Source: Brucella tritici (lineage in GTDB: Bacteria > Pseudomonadota > Alphaproteobacteria > Rhizobiales > Rhizobiaceae). Taken from it: 64,000 nucleotides of DNA. The stretch is from the NCBI RefSeq assembly GCF_008932295.1, contig NZ_WBWA01000008.1, positions 124,001 to 188,000 of the forward strand. Direction: 5' to 3'. The translations under genes were made by a program, and so were the position numbers. Of this stretch, positions 25,101-34,197 are shown in pieces; the stretch's first letter is position 1; every line of letters starts with the position of its first letter. Under the pieces are notes generated by a model. That model made no database searches and was not told the DNA's origin. It was given only the letters and a program-made list of their open reading frames with translations.

Positions 25101-25304
25101 GGTTTCCAGCGGACCGCCGACAACATCTGCAATCACCTCCGCACTCGCACCGGGATAAACAGCCGATACGTTCACTGTCGGAGGCGTGATCTGCGGATAT
25201 TGCTGGATAGGCAATGAAAAGATCGCAATCGCACCGGCGATGGAAATGATGATCGAGATGACGATTGCGAGGCGGGTTCGTCGTATGAAGATTTCAGAAA
25301 TCAT
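22149..25304 (-). CDS. RND multidrug efflux permease (AcrB/MexB type)
   Basis: A 1051-residue inner-membrane pump of the HAE1 family, the expected full length. The N-terminal helix is followed by PTVNVSAVYPGASAEVIADVV (porter domain). The proton-relay Asp pair is in LAIGLVVDDAILVVENVKH (helix 4), and the second half has the matching GLAAKNAILIVEFAKEKRETG. It uses the proton gradient to expel drugs, detergents or other toxic compounds through an outer-membrane channel not encoded here. Its start codon overlaps the stop of the adaptor gene (ATGA). Confidence 0.95.
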   Translation of the reverse strand: MISEIFIRRTRLAIVISIIISIAGAIAIFSLPIQQYPQITPPTVNVSAVYPGASAEVIADVVGGPLETAINGVDGMMYMSSTSSNAGQYSLSVTFEVGTDPELAQINVQNRAQLAISRLPAAVAQQGVSVRSRSPDFVLGIAFYSPDDSLNALEITNFTTTTIVDAISRVPGVGEASVVGASEYSMRVWLNPQRMDALGITVDEVSAAIQRQNIQATLGQAGAPPMRVGTELQYTLVAQGRLRDTDEFGGIVIRTGADGAKVFLRDIARLELGARNYASRASFAGHESAMLQINQSPDANAIQTATAVQAELERLSSRFPPGLQYHVVYDATRFVEASLQLTARTLFEAFVIVLVVTFIFLQDWRATLISALAIPASMLGAVAVLLAVGYSLNMISLLALVLAIGLVVDDAILVVENVKHVLDDTPDISVIEATRKAMHQITGPIISTTLVLLAVVTPTAFLEGIGGQLYRQFAVTISSALVLSSFVALTLSPALAALLLKRGQGGYKRGPLAWFSSFMEKTREGYGKIVGFMVKYWIVPVAGIIACFALAYFVFVNLPATFLPDEDQGALFVDIQLPSAASLDRTNLIVENVRKVLSETEGVQDVITVAGFSILQSTSTPNGAMAVAALTPWEDRETEALQLNNIINTLRAQFSQVPGANISVFAPPAIAGIGAVGGLDFRLQALQGQPPQEIAQVTSALLGYFNQRPEIGGAATTFNANVPQIYVDVDRARAEALGLSVSDIYAAIGANFGSRYVNDFTLNGRVFQVNLQADADFRAHSEDILKLHVRSRNGTMVPLRSVVSLTTVLAPFVITRYNLSVSAQVNAVPAPGSSSGQAMAAMEQVASEALPDGYGYEWSGLSFQESRSSGQEVIVFALAFLFAYLFLVAQYESWALPAVVILSLGAALLGAVAALTFFGLQNSLYVQIAMVLLIGLAAKNAILIVEFAKEKRETGLTAAEAARTGAEQRFRAVMMTAVSFILGILPLILSSGAGAGARQAVGVTIFGGMVAATTLGLLLTPGLYFVIQRLTERLGRQAEEKKGTASETVQE

Positions 25305-26452
25305 TGCCCCACCCCAGCAGTACCAGGGATCGGGTCACGAGGAGATACGGCCTGCCCGTCGGCAATACGCTGCAACCCTTCGACGACAATTGTTTCACCA
25401 GCCTTGAGGCCATCAGTGACCGACCAGCCATTGTCGATGCGCGTGCCTGTGGTGATCGGACGCCGGGAAACCGTATTGCCCTCGTTGAGAACGTAGACAT
25501 ATTTCCCCTGACGATCCTGCAACACGGATGACATGGGAACTATCGGCAATTCACCAACCGTCTCATCCAGCAGATTGACGGCAACCACCTGCCCCGGAAC
25601 CAGAATATGACTTGGATTGGCGAAAACGGCGCGCACTGCCACGGTGCCGGTCTGCGCGCTCACCTCATTGTCAATGAACTGGATGGTCCCGCGTTCGCCA
25701 TATTGCGTGCCATTGGCAAGCGTCAGGCTCACCTTGAAGCTTTCGGGACTGACCGTCCCCCCTTCCGCTTCCTTCTGACGAATAGCGATCAGAGCGCGGT
25801 CCGTCATCGAAAACACAACACGCACAGGATCAAGCTGCACGATGCGCGCAAGCGGTCCCATGCTTGGGCCAACGAGATTGCCAACGGTAAAGAGCGAGCG
25901 TCCTATCGTCCCGTTGATGGGTGATCTGACCTGCGTATAGGAGAGATTGAGCCTGGCATTGTTCAGCGCGGCTTCCGCATTGCGGACATCCGCCGTAGCA
26001 ATATCAAACGCAGCCTGAGCGTCATCGAGAGAGGCTTGCGAAGCGGTGTTACGGTTGGCGAGCGTTCTTGTGCGTGACAATGATTGCCGGGCGGCATTCT
26101 GGGCAGCTTCGGCACGTGCAACCTGTGCCTCCGCAGACATAACCGCTGCCTGCATCTGATCCGGTTCTATTTCGAAAAGAAGATCGCCAGCCTTGACCGC
26201 TGCTCCCTGCTCAAAGGCCTTTTCCTTCAGGAAGCCGGTTATGCGTGCCTGAATATCAACCGCTTCAATCGCCTCGACCTGTCCGTTGAAACGGAGCGGT
26301 GCGGTCGCCAGCGCCATTTCCACTTTGCGCACGATTACAGGAGGTGCGGCACCGGTTGGAGCCTGTTGAGCCAGACTTGGCTGCAGAAACATTGGCGCAA
26401 ACAAAGCTACAAAAGCAGCGTTCACAGAACGACGAACGAGAGTCTTCTTCAA
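25301..26452 (-). CDS. RND efflux periplasmic adaptor (membrane fusion protein)
   Basis: A 383-residue HlyD/AcrA-family adaptor linking the RND pump to an outer-membrane channel. Visible are the lipoyl-like halves (VKAGDLLFEIEPDQMQAAVMSAEAQVARAEAAQNAARQ and NLSYTQVRSPINGTIGRS), a helical hairpin, and beta-barrel strands ending VVEGLQRIADGQAV. I chose TTG 26452 because GGAGG lies 8 nt upstream and the product begins with an ideal signal peptide (KKTLVRRSVNAAFVALF). Alternatives are ATG 26479 and GTG 26494. It is translationally coupled to the permease gene. Confidence 0.92.
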   Translation of the reverse strand: MKKTLVRRSVNAAFVALFAPMFLQPSLAQQAPTGAAPPVIVRKVEMALATAPLRFNGQVEAIEAVDIQARITGFLKEKAFEQGAAVKAGDLLFEIEPDQMQAAVMSAEAQVARAEAAQNAARQSLSRTRTLANRNTASQASLDDAQAAFDIATADVRNAEAALNNARLNLSYTQVRSPINGTIGRSLFTVGNLVGPSMGPLARIVQLDPVRVVFSMTDRALIAIRQKEAEGGTVSPESFKVSLTLANGTQYGERGTIQFIDNEVSAQTGTVAVRAVFANPSHILVPGQVVAVNLLDETVGELPIVPMSSVLQDRQGKYVYVLNEGNTVSRRPITTGTRIDNGWSVTDGLKAGETIVVEGLQRIADGQAVSPRDPIPGTAGVGQ

Positions 26453-26490
26453 TTGCGCGTCCTCCCTCCGACCGGACATCGGCCGATCAC

Positions 26491-27048
26491 TCACGCATTT
26501 CGGGTACTCAAGGCTATTCCGATATAGGCAACACCTGCGATCAGCAGTGCAATCCCTGCGATTGACCCCGACGGCAAATCACGTGTCCAGGGCCATTTCA
26601 TCACCAGCATGGCGCTGGCAGTCCAGGCGATCAGGCCTGAAAGCGTAAACCACCACCAGCCGCTTGCCGGTTTGATCTTCCACGACAATGCCAGTTGAAG
26701 GAAACCATGCACAAACACCACGATGGCAATCAGCAGCGTGATGGCGAGCGCACCTTTAAGCGGGTTCAGATAAATCATGACCCCGCCAACGAGCTCCACA
26801 GCTCCGGACAGTTCCTGCCAGACAAAGCCCGCCCAGCTTTTGACCCAGAGTGACTGGATTATCTTGACGACGCCAATAGCCACAAGGACGAGGCCAAACA
26901 TCGTGCTGGCTGCAAATTCAGAGAATACGGGCAAGAACAGGCAGAGTATTCCACCTGCCATCAGAAGAACGCCGAGACCGAGAAAACCTTTCCATTTTCT
27001 CTGTTCGACTGTCTTACGTTCCAATAGCTGCAGTTGCTGAACGTCCAT
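26491..27048 (-). CDS. HdeD-like (DUF308) membrane protein
   Basis: A 185-residue protein with six hydrophobic helices in the DUF308/HdeD arrangement: FLGLGVLLMAGGILCLFLP, FAASTMFGLVLVAIGVVKI, LSGAVELVGGVMIYLNPLKG, ALAITLLIAIVVFVHGFLQLAL and others. HdeD contributes to acid resistance at high cell density in E. coli; a similar role here is inferred. ATG 27048 is preferred over 27069 because GAGGGG lies just upstream. Its stop is 39 bp from the likely start of the RND adaptor, so read-through into the efflux operon is possible. Confidence 0.85.
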   Translation of the reverse strand: MDVQQLQLLERKTVEQRKWKGFLGLGVLLMAGGILCLFLPVFSEFAASTMFGLVLVAIGVVKIIQSLWVKSWAGFVWQELSGAVELVGGVMIYLNPLKGALAITLLIAIVVFVHGFLQLALSWKIKPASGWWWFTLSGLIAWTASAMLVMKWPWTRDLPSGSIAGIALLIAGVAYIGIALSTRNA

Positions 27049-27141
27049 TATGGACCCCTCTATGTTCAAAGGGCTGCGTTACTGCGAATGAGAAAGTATG
27101 AGCATGTTTCGATGTAATAGTACAGCCCGAAGACAGTAAAA

Positions 27142-27861
27142 TTAGTGGGTTGCCGACCAATCGCCATCTTCCAGTTTCAGCCAGCTTGTGGAGGTGATGC
27201 TGGAGCGCAGGCTGAGTTGTGCTACCAGCGCCTCGACCATCCGGTCATCTTCCTTGCCGGCAAACAGCGTGGCCTCCACTTCAACCTCATTACTTCCCTC
27301 GATGTGATGGCTCCGTATAGCGTGGAAGCGCAATTTCTTCAGATCGAGCGTCTGGATCAGCAGTGCCCTGACCGAAATTTCGCTTTCCGCAGGACATCGG
27401 AACTTGACCAAGTAGAACTGCTCTATTTCCGGCTCCACAAAGGAATAGCGGTTCACGAGCACCGCAATCCTCGGCAGGGAAACGTTGAGGCAAACGATGA
27501 AAAACGCCGTCTCCACGGCGAGAAGCCACAGCCCATAGCCTGTCAGAACGCCAACTGCGCCAGTGCTCCAGACAGTAGCAGCCGTGCTCAACCCCTTGAT
27601 GCTTGCGCCGTCCTTGATAATCAGGCCCGCACCGAGAAAGCCGATCCCAGTCACAACCTGCGAACCCATTCTGAGATCGCCTTCAAGTCCAAGCGCGTAA
27701 GGCAGCGAAGCATAGGCTGCCGCGCCAAGCGCCACGAGACCATGCGTGGCAAGGCCGGAATGACGTTGTTTGATCTGACGTTCCAAGCCGATTGCAGAGC
27801 CAAGCAAAAGCGCCAGACCGAGATTGATCATGATGGATGGGATTGCAACGACTTCCGGCAT
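27142..27861 (-). CDS. mgtC: MgtC/SapB family membrane protein
   Basis: A 239-residue protein with a conserved MgtC membrane domain of about five helices (GSAIGLERQIKQRHSGLATHGLVALGAAAY, TGIGFLGAGLIIKDG, KGLSTAATVWSTGAVGVLTGYG) and a C-terminal ACT-like cytosolic domain (about residues 150-235). MgtC proteins promote growth at low magnesium and survival in macrophages, in part by acting on the F1Fo ATPase. The family and full domain layout are clear; the role in this strain is inferred. Confidence 0.9.
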   Translation of the reverse strand: MPEVVAIPSIMINLGLALLLGSAIGLERQIKQRHSGLATHGLVALGAAAYASLPYALGLEGDLRMGSQVVTGIGFLGAGLIIKDGASIKGLSTAATVWSTGAVGVLTGYGLWLLAVETAFFIVCLNVSLPRIAVLVNRYSFVEPEIEQFYLVKFRCPAESEISVRALLIQTLDLKKLRFHAIRSHHIEGSNEVEVEATLFAGKEDDRMVEALVAQLSLRSSITSTSWLKLEDGDWSATH

Positions 27862-27886
27862 GCAGGTCCTTTTATGCCTCGGACAA

Positions 27887-28053
27887 CTAGTGTGGCGAAT
27901 CCGAAATTCGTATCACTCTGGAGCGGGGTTGCGAACGAATTTCGGATTCAAAGCCACACCAGGAACCCAATGAATCTAGTGTGGTTTACGGATTTGAAGT
28001 TCCTGAACGTTGATGCCATGCAAATGACAGGAATTTCAAATCCACCACACTAG
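27887..28053. repeat. Bru-RS-like composite palindromic element A (two hairpins, 167 bp)
   Basis: Two successive imperfect palindromes, each opening with CTAGTGTGG. The first pairs AATCCGAAATTCGT with ACGAATTTCGGATT and GTGTGGC with GCCACAC (27887-27960). The second (27976-28053) pairs CTAGTGTGG with CCACACTAG, GGATTTGAA with TTCAAATCC and TTCCTG with CAGGAA. Its length equals that of element B at 35646-35812. From 28054 to the gene at 28256 the sequence is AT-rich with no gene. Confidence 0.8.
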
Positions 28054-28255
28054 GCAAGCAATTACTTGAATGACGACCACCAAAGCCGTTGAAACGAGCA
28101 AATTGCACTATAGACATTATTTGAAGGAGTTAGGAAGTCTTCCTGTATCACCCACATCATATTTAATTATAGTACTTGAATTATGCCAACTAAAGTAGTT
28201 TCATCGATACGTTCCGTACGCATTCTTTCCTACATCGACTAAGGGGTCAGATAGC

Positions 28256-29695
28256 ATGGGTTTGCTTGGAATACTGCTCGGACTAGCTCTACTCATGTGG
28301 TTTGCCTATCGCGGCTGGAGTGTGCTTCTGCTTTCTCCTGTCGCAGCACTGCTCGCCGCGCTTATTTCCGGTGAACCTCTTCTGGCGAACTGGACATCGA
28401 CCTTCATGGGCGGGACAGCCAGTTTCGTAGGCCGATGGTTTCCACTTTTTCTGCTTGGCGGTATTTTTGGCAAGCTGATGGACGATAGTGGCTCCATCAC
28501 GTCCATCGCACGATATCTGACGGAGAAACTGGGCGTAAAGCGCACCATGCTTTCCGTCGTGCTCGCATCTGCCGTCGTCACTTATGGCGGCGTGAGCGTC
28601 TTCGTTGCCTTCTTCGTTCTGGTGCCGATGGCGCGTGAGATGTTCAAGGTTGCCAACATACCGGCGCGGCTGATGCCAGCCGCCATAGGGCTTGGCGCTT
28701 TCACCTTCACCATGTCGGCAATGCCGGGCACACCCTCGACAAACAACGCCATTCCGATGCCCTATTTCGAAACCACGACTTTCGCGGCACCGGGGCTTGG
28801 GATTATCGCCTCCATCATCACGCTTGCCTTCGGCATGTGGTGGCTGCAGCGCGCCGAAGCCAAGGCACGAACTGCGGGCGAAAACTATGTCGATGACACT
28901 GGCGATCTCGAAATTACGGAAAAAGTCAGAGAACAATCGACACTCTCCGGTGACTTCGACCCGGCTGAATTCGAACACGGTGCGCGCACCGACAACCAGC
29001 CTCCGTTTTTCTTTGCGGTTCTTCCCCTGCTTGTCGTCATCGTGGTCAATTTCCTGATGGCGCTCATCATCCTGCCCCGCATCGACTTCTCGTTTCTGGA
29101 ACAGGAGCCATGGGGAATCGACGTCGGTTCATCGATTGGCCTATGGGCGGTTCTCATCGCACTGGCAGCGGCTATCCTGACCCTGATAGCGGTCAATTTC
29201 GGGAGGCTGCGGGCAATCCGGGAAAGCCTCGACGCAGGCGCCAATTCCTCAGTTCTCCCGATCCTCACCATAGCAAGCCTCGTCGGCTTCGGCGCGGTCG
29301 TGGCGGCGATGCCTGCTTTTGCCGTGGTTCGTGACGCAGTGCTTGAAGTACCGGGTGGCCCGCTTGTGTCGCTGGTCGTCGCCATGAACGCGCTCGCAGC
29401 CCTTACCGGAACGGCATCCGGCGGCATGGCCATCGCGCTCAATGCGCTGGGCGAGGAATATATGCGGCTTGCCATTCAATACGGGATCAATCCCGAACTC
29501 ATGCACCGTTTGACTGTCATCAGCGCCGGTACGCTGGACGCGCTGCCGCATAATGGAACGGTGCTGCTACTTCTACAGATCAGCAAGCAGACCCACGCAT
29601 CGAGCTATTTCGACATGGTCATGACCGTAATTGTCGGTGTGATCATATCGCTCGTCGCGGTTTTCGTGCTGGGATCAATGTTTGGTTCCTTCTGA
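28256..29695 (+). CDS. GntP-family permease
   Basis: A 479-residue transporter with about 12-14 helices in the gluconate permease (GntP)/H+ symporter pattern: FLLGGIFGKLMDDSGSITSIARYL, VVTYGGVSVFVAFFVLVPMAREM, AFTFTMSAMPGTPSTNNAIPMPYF, ALTGTASGGMAIALNALGEEY and SAGTLDALPHNGTVLLLLQI. Such proteins import sugar acids or other carboxylates. A charged cytosolic loop (about residues 200-240) splits the two halves. It precedes ureJ by 31 bp on the same strand, but functional linkage with urease is not evident. The substrate cannot be told from sequence. Confidence 0.88.
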   Translation: MGLLGILLGLALLMWFAYRGWSVLLLSPVAALLAALISGEPLLANWTSTFMGGTASFVGRWFPLFLLGGIFGKLMDDSGSITSIARYLTEKLGVKRTMLSVVLASAVVTYGGVSVFVAFFVLVPMAREMFKVANIPARLMPAAIGLGAFTFTMSAMPGTPSTNNAIPMPYFETTTFAAPGLGIIASIITLAFGMWWLQRAEAKARTAGENYVDDTGDLEITEKVREQSTLSGDFDPAEFEHGARTDNQPPFFFAVLPLLVVIVVNFLMALIILPRIDFSFLEQEPWGIDVGSSIGLWAVLIALAAAILTLIAVNFGRLRAIRESLDAGANSSVLPILTIASLVGFGAVVAAMPAFAVVRDAVLEVPGGPLVSLVVAMNALAALTGTASGGMAIALNALGEEYMRLAIQYGINPELMHRLTVISAGTLDALPHNGTVLLLLQISKQTHASSYFDMVMTVIVGVIISLVAVFVLGSMFGSF

Positions 29696-29726
29696 GCATG
29701 GCCATTGTTGTTGAAAGGAAGTTGAA

Positions 29727-30314
29727 ATGAAAAGGACTTCTCTCCTGATTGCCGTCCTGCTCTCTTTGATGGCAAGCCCTGCATTCGCTCATCTCAACCC
29801 CGCAGAACATGGTTCGTTCGCCGCCGGGTTTACGCATCCCCTCTCGGGCGCTGACCATATACTTGCAATGGTCGCCGTCGGTCTCTGGGCGTCAATGCTT
29901 GGCGGACGTGCGCTCGTCATCGTGCCGCTAAGCTTTGTGGGTGTCATGCTCCTGGGCTTCGTGGCAGCGCTTGGCGGCGTATCCCTCCCCTTTGTCGAAC
30001 CGGTCATCCTTGCATCGGTGATTGTGCTTGGCCTCCTCGTCGCCATGGCATTCCGCGCATCAACCCTGACCGCAGCACTTATCGTTGGGTTCTTTGCATT
30101 CTTCCATGGCTATGCTCATGGCGGAGAAATCGGCAGCGCTGCGTTTCTTTCCTATGGTGCCGGTTTTGCTCTTGCGACAGCATTGCTCCACGCGGCAGGC
30201 ATCGGTGTCGGTCTTGCAGCGGGCCGTATGCTGCAGGGACGCACGGGACAGATAGTGATGCGGATAGCTGGCGGATTTGCCGCCCTTAGCGGACTCTACC
30301 TGATGGCCGGGTGA
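29727..30314 (+). CDS. ureJ: HupE/UreJ family nickel-transport protein
   Basis: A 195-residue membrane protein with a signal peptide (LLSLMASPAFAH) and the family signature HPLSGADHILAMVAVGLWA, plus FHGYAHGGEI. HupE/UreJ proteins bring nickel to hydrogenase or urease. Here ureF starts 1 bp after its stop, and structural urease genes lie on the other strand nearby, so nickel supply for urease is the natural role. GAAAGGAAGTTGAA precedes ATG 29727. Confidence 0.9.
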   Translation: MKRTSLLIAVLLSLMASPAFAHLNPAEHGSFAAGFTHPLSGADHILAMVAVGLWASMLGGRALVIVPLSFVGVMLLGFVAALGGVSLPFVEPVILASVIVLGLLVAMAFRASTLTAALIVGFFAFFHGYAHGGEIGSAAFLSYGAGFALATALLHAAGIGVGLAAGRMLQGRTGQIVMRIAGGFAALSGLYLMAG

Positions 30315-30315
30315 T

Positions 30316-31074
30316 GTGAGCATCATCTTGCTGGATCATTCGAAGAGACACGCTGAAGCTGATATTGAAAATGACGGGTCGGGGCCGGAAATGCCTATGC
30401 ATTCTCCGGCACTTCCCCTGCTGCATCTCATGCGGCTTGTCAGCCCCAGCCAGCCAGTCGGCGCATTTTCCTATTCGCGCGGCCTCGAATGGGCCGTCCA
30501 TGCGGAAACGGTGACGAACGAGGAAAGTTGTGCCGGATGGGTGTTCGGCCTTCTGGAACACAGCTACGCCGCGCTAGATGGCGCGATTTTCTGGCGCATG
30601 ATCGCGGCATTGAGGCGAAATGACGATGCAGAATTTTGCCGCCTGAATGACTGGCTTGGAGCAAGCCGTGAAAGCAGCGAGCTTGAGCTTGAAGATCGCC
30701 GCATGGGTGAATCCTTGCTCACGTTACTGTCGGAACTTGGTGTCGAGCAGGCACGCAGCTTCGCGTTGGAACAGCGAGCCACCTATCCTGCAGCCTTCGC
30801 CATTGCAGCATGTCATTGGAATATCGAGCCTGTCGATGCGCTGCGCGGTCTCATGTGGAGTGTGGTTGAAAGCCAGATCATGGCTGCAATCCGTCTCATC
30901 CCCCTCGGCCACACAGCAGGCCAGAGGATACTTATCGCCGGAGCGGCGAAGATCGAGCGGGCCGCCGAAAAGGCCCGGACGCTGGATGACGACGAAATCG
31001 GCAACACAGCTCCCGCACTGGCCATGGCCAGTGCCTGGCACGAAACACAATATAGCCGCCTATTCCGGTCGTGA
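30316..31074 (+). CDS. ureF: Urease accessory protein UreF
   Basis: A 252-residue helical protein with UreF motifs LHLMRLVSPSQPVGAFSYSRGLEWAVHAE, CHWNIEPVDALRGLMWSVVESQIMAAIRLIPLGHTAGQRIL and the C-terminal MASAWHETQYSRLFRS. UreF works with UreD and UreG to load nickel into apo-urease. GTG 30316 is immediately behind ureJ; ATG 30391, giving a 227-residue product closer to the family core, is an equally likely start. The 3' end overlaps the converging urea transporter gene by 15 bp. No ureG or ureE is adjacent, which is unusual. Confidence 0.93.
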   Translation: MSIILLDHSKRHAEADIENDGSGPEMPMHSPALPLLHLMRLVSPSQPVGAFSYSRGLEWAVHAETVTNEESCAGWVFGLLEHSYAALDGAIFWRMIAALRRNDDAEFCRLNDWLGASRESSELELEDRRMGESLLTLLSELGVEQARSFALEQRATYPAAFAIAACHWNIEPVDALRGLMWSVVESQIMAAIRLIPLGHTAGQRILIAGAAKIERAAEKARTLDDDEIGNTAPALAMASAWHETQYSRLFRS

Positions 31075-32103
31075 GCGAAGCGATTCACGGTATCGCTTGA
31101 GATTGTCCTCCGCCGAAGTCGCATCGGCCGGAGCGACTGGCACCAGCGCCTTGAAAGCATACTGACCGATCAGCATGACCCAGGTGACGAGCACGAATGT
31201 CGAGGTCAGCACCGGCATTCCAATCGGTTTCAGGAATATGGCGACCGAAGCCCACAACCATGTCGCCACGATAGCGCCGAAGATAGCGTAAAGAAAACTG
31301 CTCCAGCTAAAAACAAGGAAGAAGCCGCCAAGCGCAATCGCCGTCAAGGCCGCGTTATAGCCGAAAAGCCCATCGCGAATGGCGCCTTCCGGACCACCGA
31401 ATGCGGCGGCAACCACTGCGCCGGTTACCGCTCCCAGAAGGCCCATAAGAGCGCTTATTCGCGAATGGATCGCGATACCGGCAAGGATGATGTAACCCGT
31501 GATCCAGTTATCCTGAAAGAATATCTGCCCGATGGCAGTACCGATCCCCATATACCAGGTCGGAAGCACATAAGGGACAGCATAGGAAAACTGTTCCGGC
31601 GAAACCGGCTTTGCCATCGGACCGGCATCTATAGCGTCGAACTTGAGTATCGCGAACAGAAAGAGCCAGCCGACCAGAACGAATGGCATTGTCAGCGGCG
31701 CGACCTTGTGCGGCCCCAGCAACGTGGCGATGCTGGCGAAAGCCATGGTGGAGAAACCAGCGCCACAGATGAGATAGATCGTCATGGCAGGCGACGGCAG
31801 GGCGCCGCTGCGGAAATCCGCACTGGTGAAGGCAATCAGCGCAAGGGCAACCAGAGCGCCGTTGAATCCGAACAGGCCATCCCGGATCAGCCCCTTGTCA
31901 GCCTTGAGGACGATTGCCGTCAGCGTGCTGGCAACAACGCCAAGCACGCAGATAAAGGCATAGATCCAGGAATTGACCAGAATGGCGAACAAAATGACCA
32001 GCCCCGACAGAGGGTTGTTCTGGAACACCACCTGCCCGATACCGCGCAGCGTCCAGTCGACAAACCCCAGAGAAGGATGATCCTGCAAGGCATTGAGCTG
32101 CAT
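31060..32103 (-). CDS. Urea transporter (UT/SLC14 family)
   Basis: A 347-residue channel-type urea transporter. The two homologous halves are visible: TLRGIGQVVFQNNPLSGLVILF near the N-terminus and MGIGTAIGQIFFQDNWITGYIIL after residue 175, each followed by a GLFGFNGALVALAL/GLFGYNAALTAIAL segment. The frame extends to 32154, but its first 17 codons lie over a REP-like fragment (32131-32161) and ATG 32103 has GAAGGGG upstream, so I place the start there. It sits directly downstream of ureC in the urease operon and supplies substrate. Confidence 0.92.
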   Translation of the reverse strand: MQLNALQDHPSLGFVDWTLRGIGQVVFQNNPLSGLVILFAILVNSWIYAFICVLGVVASTLTAIVLKADKGLIRDGLFGFNGALVALALIAFTSADFRSGALPSPAMTIYLICGAGFSTMAFASIATLLGPHKVAPLTMPFVLVGWLFLFAILKFDAIDAGPMAKPVSPEQFSYAVPYVLPTWYMGIGTAIGQIFFQDNWITGYIILAGIAIHSRISALMGLLGAVTGAVVAAAFGGPEGAIRDGLFGYNAALTAIALGGFFLVFSWSSFLYAIFGAIVATWLWASVAIFLKPIGMPVLTSTFVLVTWVMLIGQYAFKALVPVAPADATSAEDNLKRYRESLRSRPE

Positions 32104-32130
32104 GAACGTTACCCCTTCTTCGCCGTTTAA

Positions 32131-32161
32131 GCGGTTCTCACTTTCGGGAGACATGCTCTAG
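32131..32161. repeat. REP-like fragment between ureC and the urea transporter
   Basis: The stretch ending CTTTCGGGAGACATGCTCTAG nearly equals the right end of the REP-type element at 41.7 kb (CTTTCGGGAGACATGCCCTAG). The ureC stop codon TAG (32160-32158) is part of this terminal CTAG. Confidence 0.65.
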
Positions 32162-33861
32162 AACAGAAAATAGCGCTGCGCCATCGGCAGGACATCAGCC
32201 GGTTCGCACGTGATCAGTTCGCCATCCACCCGCACCTGATAGCTCTGCGGATCGACCTCCAGCTTGGGCGTCAGACCGTTATGGATCATGTCCTTCTTGC
32301 GAATCGTCCGGATGCCCTTCACCGCAACCAGTTGCTTACTGAGTTTCAGCTTCTCGCCGATGCCATCATCCAGCGCCGCTTTCGAGACGAAGGTGACGCC
32401 GGTGGAACCAAGCGCTCGTCCCAATACCCCATACATTGGCCGATAATGAACCGGCTGGGGCGTTGAAATTGATGCGTTCGGGTCGCCCATTGGTGCAATC
32501 GCAATCATGCCGCCGATCATGACGAGGCTTGGCTTCACGCCGAAAAATTCCGGCTTCCACAACACCAGATCGGCCCGTTTTCCGACTTCCACTGAGCCGA
32601 TCTCATGGGCAAACCCATGCGTAATTGCGGGATTGATCGTATATTTGGCAACATAACGTTTAGCGCGGAAATTGTCATTCCGGCTGCTGTCCTGACTCAG
32701 CGGACCACGCTGCACCTTCATCTTGTGAGCGGTTTGCCAGCACCGCAGCGTCGTTTCACCGATGCGGCCCATCGCCTGAGAATCCGAGGACATCATCGAA
32801 AACACGCCGAGATCGTGGAGAATATCTTCGGCGGCGATGGTTTCACGCCGGATGCGGGATTCCGCGAATGCCACATCCTCGGGAATTTTCGGGCTGAGAT
32901 GGTGGCAGACCATCAGCATATCGAGATGTTCATCGACTGTGTTGATGGTGTAGGGACGGGTCGGATTGGTCGAGGACGGCAGGATATTTTCTTCGCCCGC
33001 CGCCGTAATGATATCCGGCGCATGCCCGCCACCGGCGCCTTCCGTGTGGAAACTGTGGATGGTCCGCCCCTTCATGGCAGCAAAGGTGTCCTTGACGAAC
33101 CCACTCTCGTTCAGCGTATCCGTATGGATAGCCACCTGAATGTCTTCCTCATCGGCGACGTTCAGGCAATTATCGATGGCGGCGGGTGTGGTTCCCCAGT
33201 CTTCATGCAGTTTCAGGCCGACAGCACCGGCCCTGATCTGCTCACGGAGCGGTTCGGGCTTGCTTGCATTACCCTTGCCGAGCAGTCCCACATTGATTGG
33301 AAGTGCTTCGACAGCCTCAAGCATACGATGGATGGCCCAAGGCCCCGGTGTAACCGTGGTTGCGAGCGTGCCAACCGTCGGCCCCGTTCCGCCGCCAACC
33401 AAAGTCGTTGTACCGCTGGCCAAGGCTTCTTCGGCCTGTTGCGGCGCGATGAAGTGAATATGTGTGTCGATACCGCCAGCGGTGAGAATCTTGCCCTCAC
33501 CCGCGATCACATCGGTCGCAGGTCCGACGACGATATTGACGCCGGGCTGAATATCAGGATTACCGGCCTTGCCGATCCCCGAAATACGGCCATCCTTGAT
33601 ACCGACATCGGCTTTGATGATGCCCCAATAGTCCAGAATGATGACATTGGTGATGACCAGATCGGCGGTTTCGGACGAGGATCGTTGCCCCTGCCCCATA
33701 CCGTCGCGGATGACCTTGCCGCCGCCGAAGGTTACTTCCTCGCCGTAGATACAGCGGTCTTCCTCAACCTCGATGATGAGCTCGGTATCTGCCAGACGCA
33801 GACGGTCACCCTTGGTTGGGCCATACAGTTCGGCATAGGCCTGTCTTGAGATCCTTCCCAT
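32158..33861 (-). CDS. ureC: Urease subunit alpha (catalytic)
   Basis: A 567-residue amidohydrolase that hydrolyses urea to ammonia and carbamate at a dinickel site. The nickel and catalytic residues are all apparent: DTHIHFI (HxH), [10 protein letters not shown] (carbamylated Lys), [12 protein letters not shown] (His), [15 protein letters not shown] (His) and [22 protein letters not shown] (flap His). Full family length, no truncation. It follows ureB after 9 bp. The stop codon falls in a REP-like terminal CTAG. Confidence 0.98.
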   Translation of the reverse strand: MGRISRQAYAELYGPTKGDRLRLADTELIIEVEEDRCIYGEEVTFGGGKVIRDGMGQGQRSSSETADLVITNVIILDYWGIIKADVGIKDGRISGIGKAGNPDIQPGVNIVVGPATDVIAGEGKILTAGGIDTHIHFIAPQQAEEALASGTTTLVGGGTGPTVGTLATTVTPGPWAIHRMLEAVEALPINVGLLGKGNASKPEPLREQIRAGAVGLKLHEDWGTTPAAIDNCLNVADEEDIQVAIHTDTLNESGFVKDTFAAMKGRTIHSFHTEGAGGGHAPDIITAAGEENILPSSTNPTRPYTINTVDEHLDMLMVCHHLSPKIPEDVAFAESRIRRETIAAEDILHDLGVFSMMSSDSQAMGRIGETTLRCWQTAHKMKVQRGPLSQDSSRNDNFRAKRYVAKYTINPAITHGFAHEIGSVEVGKRADLVLWKPEFFGVKPSLVMIGGMIAIAPMGDPNASISTPQPVHYRPMYGVLGRALGSTGVTFVSKAALDDGIGEKLKLSKQLVAVKGIRTIRKKDMIHNGLTPKLEVDPQSYQVRVDGELITCEPADVLPMAQRYFLF

Positions 33862-33870
33862 CTGTCCCTC

Positions 33871-34176
33871 CTAGAGTTTTCCGTCGATTTTTGCGTTGAA
33901 GCCATAGACTTCCCGGTCACCATCCAGTGCAACCAGTTCGACTTCACGGTCCTGCCCCGGCTCGAACCGTACCGCAGTTCCGGCCGGAATATTGAGCCGG
34001 AAACCTCTCGTCCGTTCGCGGTCGAAGGCAAGCGCCTCGTTCGTTTCATAGAAATGATAATGCGATCCAACCTGTATCGGCCTGTCGCCCGTGTTCTCCA
34101 CGGCGATGGTGCGCGTTTCGCGACCGTTATTGAGGTCGATCGACCCGTCTTCGATGAAATATTCACCCGGTATCAT
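33871..34176 (-). CDS. ureB: Urease subunit beta
   Basis: A 101-residue structural subunit with the typical start [20 protein letters not shown] and core [43 protein letters not shown]. It packs with the alpha and gamma subunits around the dinickel centre. ATG 34176 has CAGGAG upstream, so it is chosen over 34194. A REP-type palindrome (34198-34280) separates it from ureA. Confidence 0.97.
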   Translation of the reverse strand: MIPGEYFIEDGSIDLNNGRETRTIAVENTGDRPIQVGSHYHFYETNEALAFDRERTRGFRLNIPAGTAVRFEPGQDREVELVALDGDREVYGFNAKIDGKL

Positions 34177-34197
34177 GATCGTCTCCTGAGGCACATC

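Noticed and set aside
23889-25217. 442-codon open frame on the plus strand opposite the RND permease
   Set aside because: Arg/His/Cys-rich shadow of the real gene, no recognisable domain.
32605-33849. 414-codon open frame on the plus strand opposite ureC
   Set aside because: Antisense shadow; urease alpha motifs are complete on the minus strand.
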